Assembly (NCBI RefSeq): GCF_000967545.1
Contig: NZ_JXXV01000018.1
Location: 1 to 64,000 of the forward strand
Length of the DNA: 64,000 nt
Reading direction: 5' to 3'
Source of the DNA: Vibrio galatheae
GTDB taxonomy: Bacteria; Pseudomonadota; Gammaproteobacteria; Enterobacterales; Vibrionaceae
Made by a program: the position numbers and the translations under genes. How positions within the stretch are numbered: position 1 is the first letter of the stretch; each line of letters starts with the position of its first letter. Of this stretch, positions 8,999 to 18,059 are shown one piece after another. The notes below the pieces were generated by a model. It was not told the origin of the DNA. It made no database searches and saw only the letters and a program-made list of their open reading frames with translations.

Positions 8999-10756
8999 TT
9001 AACTTTTTAGCAAACCGACTCGTTTTAGCTTGCGATAAACCGTATTTCGACTAATACCCAGAACACGTGAAACCTTGCTGACATTGCCATTGTGGGCGTG
9101 GTAGGTATCAATCAGCGTTGAGTTTAACGTGGTATTTAAATCTTGCTCGATATCATCTCTTGTATGTTCAGTCTGATCAGCTAGCGGTTTTGCAAAATGA
9201 TCCGGAACATGCTCGATGCTTAACTCCTCAACATCGCTCGCAATTAGGCTGGTTACTTTTAAAAGGCTATCTAACTCTCTCAAGTTGCCCGGCCATTGAT
9301 AATTGAGTAACAAACGCATTAGAGAAGGTGACAACTTTTGTTCGCTCAATTTGTGTTTCGCGTGAATAGAGCGTATCAATTCAATTTTGTCTTCTCGCTG
9401 ATGAAGAGATGGCAAGGTAACCACTAAGCCATTCAGTCGATAGTAAAGATCTTGTCTAAAATGACCATCCGCGACGAGCTGGCTAAGATCTTGATGCGTT
9501 GCCGCTATCACTTGAATATCAACGGGATATTGCTGTGTTGACCCCACAGGCAATACTATTTTGTCTTGTAAAACAGATAACAATCGGCATTGTGCTTCTA
9601 AAGGCATTTCACCAATTTCATCTAAGAATAAGATACCCTTGTCTGCCTGTCTTACCCGACCTAAGTAACCTTGTTTATTCGCTCCAGTAAAGGCGCCTGC
9701 CGCGTATCCAAACAGCTCAGATTCAAGCAAGTCTTTTGGTAATGCGCCACAATTAACTGTCACAAGAGGTTGGTTGCTCCTAGCACTTCTTTTGTGTAGG
9801 GCCTTAACAAATTCACCTTTGCCAACGCCTGTTTCGCCCAAGATGAGTAAACTGATGCCACTGCCGATGATTTTGTTCGCCTGCTGCCACGCCTGCTCTA
9901 CTTTATTGTCGCCAAAATGCAGCTCACTCGACGCACTGAGCCACTTTTTCGTTTTCGCCTTTTGGCCAATGTTGTACTTCTCAAACACAAGGGGAGCATG
10001 CTGTTGGGAGTGTAAAAGCGTTTCTATTTGCTCTCCAACCAACGCTACCTCTGGCATGAGTTGGCTGACGACTTGGTTATGAGCAACAATTTGACCATTT
10101 TCGTCTGCAATGACAATCCCTTGCCAACCACTTTTTAGCACCGACTCATTATGAGCAAGATTGATTTGTAGTGCTCCCTCTGGAATCTGGGTAAGCAAAT
10201 AGTTTTCAACCAGTTGAACCATGTTTTGAACAAGCAACTGCGTGGTGACATCATGTTTACTTTGCTCACTGGTAACATCAAGAATCCCAACCAGTTCCCC
10301 CAAATGATTAAACAGAGGACTGGCCGAACAGCTAATGAAACGGTGATGTTTAATATAATGTTGTTCGCCAATAATAGAGATCGCTTTCTTTTCAAACAGT
10401 GCAGTCCCTATTGCGTTGGTACCTTTCAATCTTTCCTGCCAGCAAGCACCTGATTCTAAAGCAATCTCAGTAAGTTTTTCGCGAAACCTCTCTTGGCCCC
10501 AAGTGGCTAAAATCACGCCCTCTGCGTCAGTCAGAATCAAGCGACTATCACTACGTGCCAGAACTTGGCTAAATAGGGGTAACGCGCACTGTTTAACAGC
10601 CTCTATAACCCCTTGAGCTAGGTAGCGACGCTCTTTGAGCAAGGTGTTTGATACATTGATATCATCAGGCTTTTTGATCTGCTTTAAGCCCGCATTTGAA
10701 CTTCTTTGCCATGAAGATGCTAACCAGCCCTCAGATTGTATTGTCTGTAGTTCCAT
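8999..10756 (-). CDS. AcoR-type sigma-54-dependent transcriptional activator
   Basis: Enhancer-binding protein of about 585 residues. It has an N-terminal GAF-type sensor region (SSWQRS start, about 60-200), a linker or PAS-like part (about 215-275), and a central AAA+ domain with Walker A GETGVGKGEF and the sigma-54 contact motif GAFTGA (about residue 353). A C-terminal Fis-type helix-turn-helix (VSRVLGISRNTVYRKL) completes it. It is divergent from aldB and separated by 255 bp that carry a candidate -24/-12 promoter, so it probably activates aldB in response to an aldehyde, alcohol or diol. ATG 10756 is preferred; an upstream GTG at 10783 would put the start inside a 21-bp palindrome. Confidence 0.85.
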   Translation of the reverse strand: MELQTIQSEGWLASSWQRSSNAGLKQIKKPDDINVSNTLLKERRYLAQGVIEAVKQCALPLFSQVLARSDSRLILTDAEGVILATWGQERFREKLTEIALESGACWQERLKGTNAIGTALFEKKAISIIGEQHYIKHHRFISCSASPLFNHLGELVGILDVTSEQSKHDVTTQLLVQNMVQLVENYLLTQIPEGALQINLAHNESVLKSGWQGIVIADENGQIVAHNQVVSQLMPEVALVGEQIETLLHSQQHAPLVFEKYNIGQKAKTKKWLSASSELHFGDNKVEQAWQQANKIIGSGISLLILGETGVGKGEFVKALHKRSARSNQPLVTVNCGALPKDLLESELFGYAAGAFTGANKQGYLGRVRQADKGILFLDEIGEMPLEAQCRLLSVLQDKIVLPVGSTQQYPVDIQVIAATHQDLSQLVADGHFRQDLYYRLNGLVVTLPSLHQREDKIELIRSIHAKHKLSEQKLSPSLMRLLLNYQWPGNLRELDSLLKVTSLIASDVEELSIEHVPDHFAKPLADQTEHTRDDIEQDLNTTLNSTLIDTYHAHNGNVSKVSRVLGISRNTVYRKLKRVGLLKS

Positions 10757-10781
10757 ACCTGTCCCAACTTTGAACATAAGC

Positions 10782-10802
10782 ACTGTACCATTTTGGAACA
10801 GT
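10782..10802. promoter_or_regulatory. 21-bp inverted repeat, candidate activator-binding site
   Basis: ACTGTACCA (10782-10790) and TGGAACAGT (10794-10802) are inverted copies with one mismatch, separated by TTT. It lies about 110 bp upstream of the candidate sigma-54 promoter and just upstream of the activator's start, where an enhancer site is expected. A shorter related palindrome, GAACTGTTC, lies near 10948. Confidence 0.55.
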
Positions 10803-10909
10803 TGAACATTTTGTTAACAACCCTTCCCCTTGCTTAACGCTTAAAACAACACCGCTCTCGCCTTGAATACTCTAGCGTCAGAAAATAATTACAACAAGAT
10901 TTTAACATT

Positions 10910-10925
10910 TGGTCTGTGATTTGCG
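10910..10925 (+). promoter_or_regulatory. Candidate sigma-54 (-24/-12) promoter of aldB
   Basis: TGGTCT-GTGAT-TTGCG keeps the essential GG (10911-10912) and GC (10923-10924) exactly 10 bases apart. The match to TGGCAC-N5-TTGCA is partial. Transcription would start near 10936, about 75 nt before the aldB ATG. A sigma-54 activator gene next door supports it. Confidence 0.5.
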
Positions 10926-11011
10926 TTACCTATCAGGATGTCATTGGAACTGTTCACCTTTCGCTGAACTTTCCAAACACAACTTGAACGAGAAAATAAT
11001 AAGGATATTTT

Positions 11012-12532
11012 ATGATTTACGCACAACCAGGCTGTAAGGACTCTATCGTTAGTTTTAAGACACATTACGACAACTATATTGGTGGGGAATGGGTAAAACC
11101 TTCGACAGGCGAATATTTTGACAACACCTCTCCGATCAATGGTCAGCCATACTGTAAAGTAGCGCGCTCGAATGATGAGGATATCAATCTCGCGCTCGAT
11201 GCTGCGCATAAAGTGAGAGCCAGTTGGGCAGCCACCAGCGTCACTGACCGTTCGAACATTTTGCTGAAAATAGCGGACAGAATAGAGCAACACATAGAAG
11301 AGCTCGCCGTCGCCGAAACCTGGGAAAATGGCAAACCTGTACGCGAAACACTCGCCGCAGACTTACCTTTGGTCGTCGACCATTTTCGCTACTTTGCAGG
11401 TTGTATCCGCGCCCAAGAAGGAAGCGCAGCGGAACTCGATGCCACGACCGCTAGTTACCATTTCCCAGAGCCAATTGGTGTCGTTGGACAGATCATACCT
11501 TGGAATTTTCCGATGTTGATGGCGGCATGGAAGCTTGCGCCAGCATTAGCTGCTGGCTGCTGCGTCGTTCTGAAACCAGCGGAACAAACACCTACCTCTA
11601 TCCTACTGTTAATGGAAAAAATAGGCGATTTAATCCCTGCGGGGGTAGTCAATGTTGTCAACGGTTTCGGGAATGAGGCGGGCCAAGCGCTTGCCACCAG
11701 TAACCGAATCGCTAAACTCGCTTTTACTGGCTCAACTCAAGTCGGCAATCATATTCTTAAATGCGCGGCTGATAATCTAATCCCCTCAACCGTCGAGCTA
11801 GGTGGTAAATCTCCTAATATTTACTTCGCTGATATTTTTGACCACGAAGACGAATACCTCGACAAGTGTATTGAAGGCACTTTGCTTGGTTTCTTCAATC
11901 AGGGAGAGGTCTGCACTTGTCCGTCACGCGTGCTGGTTCATGAATCTATTTATGATGAATTTGTTGCTAAGTTGACTGAACGCGCCAAAGCGATCAAACA
12001 AGGTAACCCGCTTGACACTGATACCCAAGTCGGAGCTCAAGCATCACAAGAGCAGTTCGATAAGATTTTGAGTTACTTAGAAATTGGTCGACAAGAAGGA
12101 GCTAAAGTGGTGTTTGGTGGGGGTATATCAGAGCAGCCTGAATCACTTAACCGAGGTTATTACATCCAACCCACTATGTTGGAAGGACATAATAAGATGC
12201 GTATCTTCCAGGAAGAAATCTTTGGCCCGGTGATTGCTATCACTAAGTTCAAAGACGAAGCGGAAGCGCTGGAAATAGCAAATGACACTGAATATGGGTT
12301 AGGCGCTGGGGTTTGGACGCGTGATGCCAACCTAGCGTATCGTATGGGGCGTAACATTGAAGCGGGTCGTATATGGATAAACTGCTACCACGCCTACCCA
12401 GCACATGCCGCATTCGGCGGATATAAGAAGTCAGGTATTGGACGTGAAACGCATAAGATGATGCTGGATCATTACCAAAACACTAAGAACCTGTTGATCA
12501 GTTACGATGTTAATCCACTCGGCTTTTTCTAG
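11012..12532 (+). CDS. aldB: NAD(P)-dependent aldehyde dehydrogenase AldB
   Basis: Soluble aldehyde dehydrogenase of 506 residues oxidising acetaldehyde-type substrates to acids. Family motifs are complete: [20 protein letters not shown], the cofactor loop [17 protein letters not shown] with the general base Glu at about 262, and [12 protein letters not shown] with the nucleophile Cys at about 301. The ending [19 protein letters not shown] followed by KNLLISY closely resembles E. coli AldB (512 residues). The ATG at 11012 is preceded by AATAAGGATATTTT. It is a single-gene transcript: candidate sigma-54 promoter upstream, strong terminator 8 bp after the stop. Control by the divergent AcoR-type activator is inference from context. 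Confidence 0.92.
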   Translation: MIYAQPGCKDSIVSFKTHYDNYIGGEWVKPSTGEYFDNTSPINGQPYCKVARSNDEDINLALDAAHKVRASWAATSVTDRSNILLKIADRIEQHIEELAVAETWENGKPVRETLAADLPLVVDHFRYFAGCIRAQEGSAAELDATTASYHFPEPIGVVGQIIPWNFPMLMAAWKLAPALAAGCCVVLKPAEQTPTSILLLMEKIGDLIPAGVVNVVNGFGNEAGQALATSNRIAKLAFTGSTQVGNHILKCAADNLIPSTVELGGKSPNIYFADIFDHEDEYLDKCIEGTLLGFFNQGEVCTCPSRVLVHESIYDEFVAKLTERAKAIKQGNPLDTDTQVGAQASQEQFDKILSYLEIGRQEGAKVVFGGGISEQPESLNRGYYIQPTMLEGHNKMRIFQEEIFGPVIAITKFKDEAEALEIANDTEYGLGAGVWTRDANLAYRMGRNIEAGRIWINCYHAYPAHAAFGGYKKSGIGRETHKMMLDHYQNTKNLLISYDVNPLGFF

Positions 12533-12540
12533 CCTCTTTT

Positions 12541-12564
12541 AGAGCGCCGTTCGGCGCTCTTTTT
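12541..12564 (+). terminator. Terminator of aldB
   Basis: AGAGCGCC-GTTC-GGCGCTCT hairpin followed by TTTTT, directly after the aldB stop. Confidence 0.85.
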
Positions 12565-12637
12565 CCAAGCTGACTTCGATAGCCCAAAGTTGGGTTCATG
12601 TAAATATCAATGTGTTAACACATCGTTCAACAACAGT

Positions 12638-13402
12638 TTATAGATAAACATCGACGAAAAAATACCCTGTCATTACCAAACTGGATAATGCGACAAATCC
12701 TTTGACATAGCGTTGCTCTACTTGCCTTGAAACTCTGGCTGCGACGTATCCACCGGATAAAGTGCCGAGCATAACTGCGCAGCCTCGCGTCCAATCGATA
12801 GAGCCTTCCAGTACAAACACCACAATAGCGATCAGGGAAACGCACGAAGAAATGAGCAGCTTAAGCCCGTTCATTTGATTGATATCGGTATAACCCGCCA
12901 ACACTAGGTAGCTCAACACTACAACGCCAAGTCCTGCATTGAAGAAGCCTCCATAGGCGGAAACCAAGATTAACAGCAAAGAGATCGACACAATAGACCA
13001 GAAAGGATGTAAAGATGCCGTACGAGCTAATTTAGATGTCCATTGATTGATATGACTGCCAAACAAAAACAGCAAAGTTGCAAATAGTAACAGCCAAGGA
13101 ATGGCATTGATGAACTGCTTCTCGGAAACACTCAGCAGCAGGTAAGCACCGACTCCACCACCAATTAGGCTAAAAATGATTATGGAATGTAAGGAATAAG
13201 CGGATTTTGCAATATCCTGACGAAATCCATATGTCCCGCTGATATAGCCAGCGCACACAGCAAAAGTATTGGTCGCGTTGGCTACTATAGGTGGGATGCC
13301 AACAAACATCAGCGTTGGGAAAGTGATGAAGCTTCCCCCGCCTGCAATGCTATTGAGTATTCCACCTAATACACCCGCGCCAAACAATAGAATCCATTCC
13401 AT
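12638..13402 (-). CDS. TSUP (TauE/SafE) family inner-membrane permease
   Basis: Polytopic membrane protein of 254 residues with about seven or eight hydrophobic segments. It has the two glycine-rich half-site motifs of the TauE/SafE family: GGILNSIAGGGSFITFPTL near residue 15, and the SAYGGFFNAGLGVVVLS repeat near 148. Members export or import sulfite, sulfoacetate or other organic anions; this one's substrate is not evident. It is convergent with aldB and not obviously in an operon. Confidence 0.85.
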   Translation of the reverse strand: MEWILLFGAGVLGGILNSIAGGGSFITFPTLMFVGIPPIVANATNTFAVCAGYISGTYGFRQDIAKSAYSLHSIIIFSLIGGGVGAYLLLSVSEKQFINAIPWLLLFATLLFLFGSHINQWTSKLARTASLHPFWSIVSISLLLILVSAYGGFFNAGLGVVVLSYLVLAGYTDINQMNGLKLLISSCVSLIAIVVFVLEGSIDWTRGCAVMLGTLSGGYVAARVSRQVEQRYVKGFVALSSLVMTGYFFVDVYL

Positions 13403-13490
13403 ATTCTTGGCACCCTTGAATTGATGAGACTTAACTCTAACTCGCTAATTCTATTATATAAACCAAGAATTTTAACTTTTGTGGGCTGAG

Positions 13491-14321
13491 TTACTGAATA
13501 TCCAGTGCAAGCTCTTTCCAGTCCTGAAGCTCACTTCGGTAGTAATCAGTCTGCTTCGGTGTCATGAGGTTGATCACCCGAACTAAATATTGATTTGCAA
13601 CGTTCCGATTGTGTTCAATCTTTTCTTCTAGTTCAGGTGCATAAAAGCTGGTGGGATTAAACATCATAGTATGAAACTCTGGCTCAAATTTTTCAGTGTC
13701 TAAGCGATGAGAGAGCATCGAGTTAACTTCAATGCGCATTTGAGTTTGATGGTTGATCCAATCAAATGAGGTAATCTGTAACTCACTAACCCACGCATCC
13801 AGTAACGTTTCTTGTTGCTCTGTCAGACTGCCAATCCAAGTCTCTAGATTTTCTTCGATACGTTCTTTGTAACGCTGCTTTATTTCCTCTTCAGAAAGAG
13901 TCTGGTATTTCTTTTTATACTTGGTGTGCCGAACTCGAATACTGTTCATCAGTTCTTCGACTTGGCTATCGGACAGATCACGAGTAATGGCATTCAATTC
14001 AGGCGCAATGCGAGCAATTAAACGCTGAGAATGTTGCTGGAATTTTTGTTCTTGTTGCCTCAGTTGAGTCAAGGTTACTTTCGCGGGTTCAACTGCCATC
14101 AACTCATCAAGATGGCGAATATAATTAGGTATCTCTTCAGTGCGATGCCATTCGCTTAACACCGCCACCTTCCGGATCACAAATTCCTCTTGTGCCTCGT
14201 TCAGTTCGACATAGTCGTCTAGATATCGCAGTAACAACCAATCAATATTGTTATAGAAGAACTTGGTACTACAACCCGCCAAGGCCACACAAGCCATTAA
14301 CACTACTGCTAGTTTTCTCAT
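13491..14321 (-). CDS. DUF6279-type lipoprotein
   Basis: Lipoprotein of 276 residues. The signal peptide ends in the lipobox LAGC (Cys 17). The mature part is highly charged and helical and begins TKFFYNNIDWLLLRYLDDYVEL, the hallmark of this widespread but uncharacterised proteobacterial family. Conserved features such as EWHRTEEIPNY are visible. A ribosome site (GGATGAAGCA) precedes ATG. The Ser at +2 of the mature protein suggests outer-membrane sorting. Function is unknown, and neighbours give no strong hint. Confidence 0.75.
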   Translation of the reverse strand: MRKLAVVLMACVALAGCSTKFFYNNIDWLLLRYLDDYVELNEAQEEFVIRKVAVLSEWHRTEEIPNYIRHLDELMAVEPAKVTLTQLRQQEQKFQQHSQRLIARIAPELNAITRDLSDSQVEELMNSIRVRHTKYKKKYQTLSEEEIKQRYKERIEENLETWIGSLTEQQETLLDAWVSELQITSFDWINHQTQMRIEVNSMLSHRLDTEKFEPEFHTMMFNPTSFYAPELEEKIEHNRNVANQYLVRVINLMTPKQTDYYRSELQDWKELALDIQ

Positions 14322-14454
14322 TGCTTCATCCTACGCAATACTCGCATGCATCACTCGTACAATAACGACATGATTCAACACGCCATCACCACCAATAACT
14401 TTAGCAACATTAGTACCAATACGTTTGCACAATCGTGAAAGATCTCAAAGTGAA

Positions 14455-14490
14455 ACATATGCTGCATATGTCACTCCATCTCTATATAAT
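14455..14490 (+). promoter_or_regulatory. Promoter of the DUF3010 gene with a perfect 17-bp palindrome
   Basis: ACATATGC-T-GCATATGT (14455-14471) is a perfect palindrome. It lies 13 bp upstream of a consensus -10 TATAAT (14485-14490) and so covers the -35 region. It looks like an operator for an unidentified regulator. The gene starts 31 bp after the -10. Confidence 0.5.
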
Positions 14491-14520
14491 GGCGCGGCTA
14501 AACAACAACTAGGTGAAAAC

Positions 14521-14952
14521 ATGAAAATTTGTGGTGTAGAGTTAAAAGGTAACGATGCGGTAATTTGTCTTCTTTCGCATGCTGAAGGTGTCGTTCACCT
14601 ACCAGATTGCCGTGTCGCTAAACTCACGATCGGCAATGCTAACGACACACAGGAAGTGAGAAAATTCCAATTCTCTTTCGCCAAGTTGGTTGAAGACTAT
14701 AAAATCGAAAAAGTCGTGATTCGCCAACGCCAAACTAAAGGCAAGTTTGCTGGCGGTGGCGTCGGATTTAAGCTTGAAGCCGCCATTCAATTGATTGAAG
14801 GTTTACAAATAGACGTTGTTGCTCCTGCAGACATCAAAGAAAGCCTGAAAAGAAACCCACTTGGCATTCAGTTTAAAGACACGGGTTTAAAACAGTATCA
14901 AGAACAAGCATTTACCACAGCTTACGCTTGTGCAATGATGCGCAGTAAGTAA
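14521..14952 (+). CDS. DUF3010 family protein
   Basis: Small cytosolic protein of 143 residues starting MKICGVELKGNDAVICLL. It is typical of the DUF3010 family, which has a RuvC/RNase H-like fold character (early beta strands, GVGFKLEAAIQLIEGL helix, VVAPADIKESLK). The frame is open further upstream, but ATG 14521 has an AGGTGA ribosome site 7 nt before it and follows the TATAAT promoter. It is a single-gene unit ended by a hairpin terminator. The biochemical function is unknown. Confidence 0.75.
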   Translation: MKICGVELKGNDAVICLLSHAEGVVHLPDCRVAKLTIGNANDTQEVRKFQFSFAKLVEDYKIEKVVIRQRQTKGKFAGGGVGFKLEAAIQLIEGLQIDVVAPADIKESLKRNPLGIQFKDTGLKQYQEQAFTTAYACAMMRSK

Positions 14953-14972
14953 CGACATCCGCCGTGAATTAA

Positions 14973-15003
14973 AAACCCAGCCTTTGAGCTGGGTTTATTT
15001 TTA
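14973..15003 (+). terminator. Terminator after the DUF3010 gene, possibly shared with choV
   Basis: AAACCCAGC (14973-14981) pairs with GCTGGGTTT (14988-14996), followed by ATTTTTATT. The A-rich left flank lets it also serve the convergent choV transcript. Confidence 0.7.
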
Positions 15004-15010
15004 TTGCGAT

Positions 15011-16195
15011 TTAGGCAACTTTTCGTTCTTTAAAATTACCCAGCAATGCGTCATATAACTCGTTGTCAGTCAGCACGCCAACCAGTTGATTATCTTCTAC
15101 CAACAATATTGGCTGATTGGTTCGCTGCTTAAGTTCGATTGCTTCTCGCATGCCAATTTCTGGACTGGCTTGAACAACAGTTGAACCGTTAATGTCACCG
15201 ATATTGAGTTGGCTATCAGTCCAATCCAATAGCGTCTTATCTGAATCGACTAACACTAATCCATGAGAGTGTTGCTCAACCCACAGATCGTGCTGCGCAC
15301 AAATCTGCCAACGGCCATCTTGATTGTTTAAATGCTCTCGCAGTTGCATCAGCGAGCGACCTTTTAGGACATTTATTGGATTGGTATGTGCTACGAAATC
15401 TTTTACATACTCAGTTTCAGGAGCCAATACGATTTGCTCCGGCTGACCGTGCTGGATCAATCGGCCCGACTCCATAATTGCAATATTGTTACCGATCTTA
15501 AGCGCTTCATCTAAGTCATGGCTAACAAACAAAATCGTCTTATTGAGTTTATTCTGCAACTGGATAAGTTCATCTTGCAATTGAGCACGAATCAGTGGAT
15601 CAAGTGCAGAGAACGGCTCGTCCATTAGCAAGATATCCGTATCCATAGCAAACGCTCTTGCTAAGCCTACCCGTTGCTGCATACCGCCGGAGAGCTCATG
15701 TGGGTATTTAGATTCCCATTCAGCAAGGCCAACCATTTCCAGTTGCTCTCTTGCTTTAGTGCGCCTTTCCGCTTTACCAATACCTTGCATCTCCAAACCA
15801 AAAGCGACATTGTCTAACACGGTCAGCCAAGGCATAAGCGCAAACTTTTGGAACACCATTGAAACACGGTGAGTTCTTAGATGACGCAATGTGTCTTCAT
15901 TACAGCTGGCAAGGTCTACAACCTGTTCACCGTCTTTAATCTCCAGTGAACCACGGCTAATCTCGTTTAATCCGTTGACCGCGCGCAGTAAACTTGATTT
16001 ACCGGAACCAGATAATCCCATCAGAACACAGATTTCACCTTGCTTGACTGACAGCGAAACATTATCCACACCGACAACTTGCCCAGTTTGATCGATAATT
16101 TCTTGACGAGACATACCTTGGTCTAAAAGGCTCAGTGCTTGTTGTGGCTTTTCTCCAAACACAACATCTAGGTTTTTAATCGTAATTGCATCCAT
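15011..16195 (-). CDS. choV: Choline/glycine betaine ABC transporter, ATP-binding subunit
   Basis: ATPase of an osmoprotectant importer (ProV/OpuAA family), 394 residues. It has Walker A GLSGSGKSS, signature LSGGMQQR, Walker B DILLMDEPFSALD and the H-loop VSHDLDEA. A C-terminal CBS-type regulatory region (about 270-390, VVQASPEIGMREAIELKQR and LVEDNQLVGVLTDNELYDALLGN) senses ionic strength in homologues. ATG 16195 is chosen over an upstream in-frame start because AGAGG lies 7 nt before it and it leaves 2 bp to the choW stop. It is the last gene of the betI-betB-betA-choX-choW-choV operon, so choline is the most likely substrate. Confidence 0.9.
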   Translation of the reverse strand: MDAITIKNLDVVFGEKPQQALSLLDQGMSRQEIIDQTGQVVGVDNVSLSVKQGEICVLMGLSGSGKSSLLRAVNGLNEISRGSLEIKDGEQVVDLASCNEDTLRHLRTHRVSMVFQKFALMPWLTVLDNVAFGLEMQGIGKAERRTKAREQLEMVGLAEWESKYPHELSGGMQQRVGLARAFAMDTDILLMDEPFSALDPLIRAQLQDELIQLQNKLNKTILFVSHDLDEALKIGNNIAIMESGRLIQHGQPEQIVLAPETEYVKDFVAHTNPINVLKGRSLMQLREHLNNQDGRWQICAQHDLWVEQHSHGLVLVDSDKTLLDWTDSQLNIGDINGSTVVQASPEIGMREAIELKQRTNQPILLVEDNQLVGVLTDNELYDALLGNFKERKVA

Positions 16196-16197
16196 GG

Positions 16198-17040
16198 TTA
16201 TGCCTCTTTTTGATTGGGATTTTTGCACAAACGGTCCAAAATGATCGCCACCAATACAATGGCAAGCCCCGCCTCAAAACCTTGAGAAATATTGACTGTG
16301 TTCAGTGCACGTACCACAGGTTTGCCTAGCCCATCAGCGCCAACCAAGGCCGCAATGACCACCATGGAAAGCGACAACATAATACATTGCGTCACGCCCG
16401 CCATAATACTTGGCATCGCCGCTGGTAACTCGACTTTAAACAGCAGTTTCATTCGACTTGCGCCGAATGCTTTACCCGCTTCTATCAGTTCCTCAGGCAC
16501 CTTAGTGATACCGAGATAAGTCAGACGAATTGGCGCGGCTATGGCAAAAATGATCGTTGAGATCATGCCCGGTACAATGCCGAGACCAAATAGAACAAGA
16601 GTCGGAATCAAGTAGACAAATGTCGGCACCGTTTGCATCAAATCCAAAATGGGCCGCAATAGGGTGTACAACCAAGGACGATGCGCCGCCATTATGCCGA
16701 TAGGAACACCAATTAATACGGAAATCGTTGTCGCTGCAAAGACGAGAACAAAGGTTTCCAGCATTTCTTGCCAATAGCCGAGGTTGAGGATAGTTAGCAG
16801 AGCACCAATGATAAACAGAACCAACGGAACACTGCGGTGAAGATACCAAGCGATAGCTGCTGTTAGAACAATCGGCAAAGCGGGTGGCATCCATTTAAAT
16901 ATATCGATAACAAAAAGAATCACGGTCTCTAAAAAGATTGAGATGGCATCGAAAAAGCCAGCCGCATTGAGCGTCAGCCAATCTACGCCAGCTTCCATCC
17001 ATTCGCCCACTGGGATTTTGTTGTTTGTAATAAAATTCAC
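16198..17040 (-). CDS. choW: Choline/glycine betaine ABC transporter, permease subunit
   Basis: Inner-membrane permease of 280 residues with about six transmembrane segments. It carries the binding-protein-dependent permease (EAA) loop GITKVPEELIEAGKAFGASRMKLLFKVELP near residue 180, which contacts the ATPase. It starts at GTG 17040 with AAGG upstream. It is tightly linked to choV (2 bp) and choX (about 50 bp). The QTVPTFVYLIPTLVLFG segment is typical of OpuAB/ProW. Confidence 0.9.
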   Translation of the reverse strand: MNFITNNKIPVGEWMEAGVDWLTLNAAGFFDAISIFLETVILFVIDIFKWMPPALPIVLTAAIAWYLHRSVPLVLFIIGALLTILNLGYWQEMLETFVLVFAATTISVLIGVPIGIMAAHRPWLYTLLRPILDLMQTVPTFVYLIPTLVLFGLGIVPGMISTIIFAIAAPIRLTYLGITKVPEELIEAGKAFGASRMKLLFKVELPAAMPSIMAGVTQCIMLSLSMVVIAALVGADGLGKPVVRALNTVNISQGFEAGLAIVLVAIILDRLCKNPNQKEA

Positions 17041-17092
17041 TGTAAAACCTTACTGTTTAGGCGAGACGCACAAACCGTCTCGCCCTATTGCT

Positions 17093-18031
17093 TTATGCGT
17101 TTGAGTTGATGTAGCTATTAACCGCGCTTGCTGCATCGTCGCCTTTCAGTGTTTTCACACCATCCAGCCATGCTTCGACTTGCTCTGGGTTCTCTTTTAA
17201 CCACTGCTGCGCTGCTTTTGAAGGCTTAACGTTTTGATTAAGAATCGCTTCCATCAGTTCATTTTCCATCTCTAAGCTAAACTCTAGATTTTTCAGCATT
17301 TGACCAACGTTTTTACACTCAGAAAGGTAATTTTCGCGTACATTGGTGTATACATTCGCACCACCGTAGTTTGGCCCAAAGAAGTCATCGCCACCGGCGA
17401 GGTAAGCCATCTCTACGTTGCTATTTATTGGATGTGGTGCCCAGCCAAGGTAGACAATCCATTGATTGCGGCGAACGGCACGAGTCACCTGCGACACCAT
17501 GCCAGCTTCACTTGACTCCACTAAACTGAAGTCTTTAAGGCCAAATGCATCACTATCAATCATTGATTGGATTAGACGGTTGCCATCGTTGCCCGGCTCG
17601 ATACCATAAATTTTGTCTTTGAATTTATCGGCATGTTTAACCAGATCAGCGAAGCTCTTTACGCCCGCATCATAAACATACTTAGGCACCGCGAGTGTGT
17701 ATTTTGCCCCTTCTAGGTTTGCACGTACGGTTTCTACACTTCCCGCCTCACGGTATTTAGCGATATCTCCCTCCATGGTTGGCATCCAGTTGCCAAGGAA
17801 GATATCGATATCACCGTTCGCCATTGACGAATAAGTCACTGGTACAGAAAGCAGATCGGTTTTGGTTTTATAGCCCATTCCTTTCAGAAGCTCTGAAGTG
17901 ACTGCGGTTGTGGCCGTGATATCTGTCCAACCAACATCGGCAAAACGAACGGTTTCACATTGGTTAGCGTAAGCATTCATCGCAAATGAGCTGATTGCGA
18001 GCGTAGTGAGCGTTTTTGTCATCATCGACAT
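17093..18031 (-). CDS. choX: Choline/betaine ABC transporter substrate-binding protein
   Basis: Periplasmic binding protein of 312 residues with a signal peptide (about 1-22, ending NAYA) and an OpuAC domain. The mature protein begins NQCETVRFADVGWTDITATTAVTSELL, characteristic of the ChoX/ProX choline-betaine group. Aromatic residues lining a cation-pi box are expected, including Trp in VGWTD and YLGWAPHP. AAAGGATAAAGTT precedes ATG. It is placed between betA and choW, so it should deliver external choline for oxidation by BetA and BetB. Confidence 0.9.
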   Translation of the reverse strand: MSMMTKTLTTLAISSFAMNAYANQCETVRFADVGWTDITATTAVTSELLKGMGYKTKTDLLSVPVTYSSMANGDIDIFLGNWMPTMEGDIAKYREAGSVETVRANLEGAKYTLAVPKYVYDAGVKSFADLVKHADKFKDKIYGIEPGNDGNRLIQSMIDSDAFGLKDFSLVESSEAGMVSQVTRAVRRNQWIVYLGWAPHPINSNVEMAYLAGGDDFFGPNYGGANVYTNVRENYLSECKNVGQMLKNLEFSLEMENELMEAILNQNVKPSKAAQQWLKENPEQVEAWLDGVKTLKGDDAASAVNSYINSNA

Positions 18032-18059
18032 AACTTTATCCTTTTTGTGATTGCTGACT

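Noticed and set aside
10889..11293. 134-codon minus-strand frame at the start of aldB
   Set aside because: Antisense to the aldB promoter and coding start; composition is that of a shadow frame.
16502..16894. 130-codon minus-strand frame inside choW
   Set aside because: Same strand, different phase within a well-supported permease gene; Cys/Ser/His-rich shadow.
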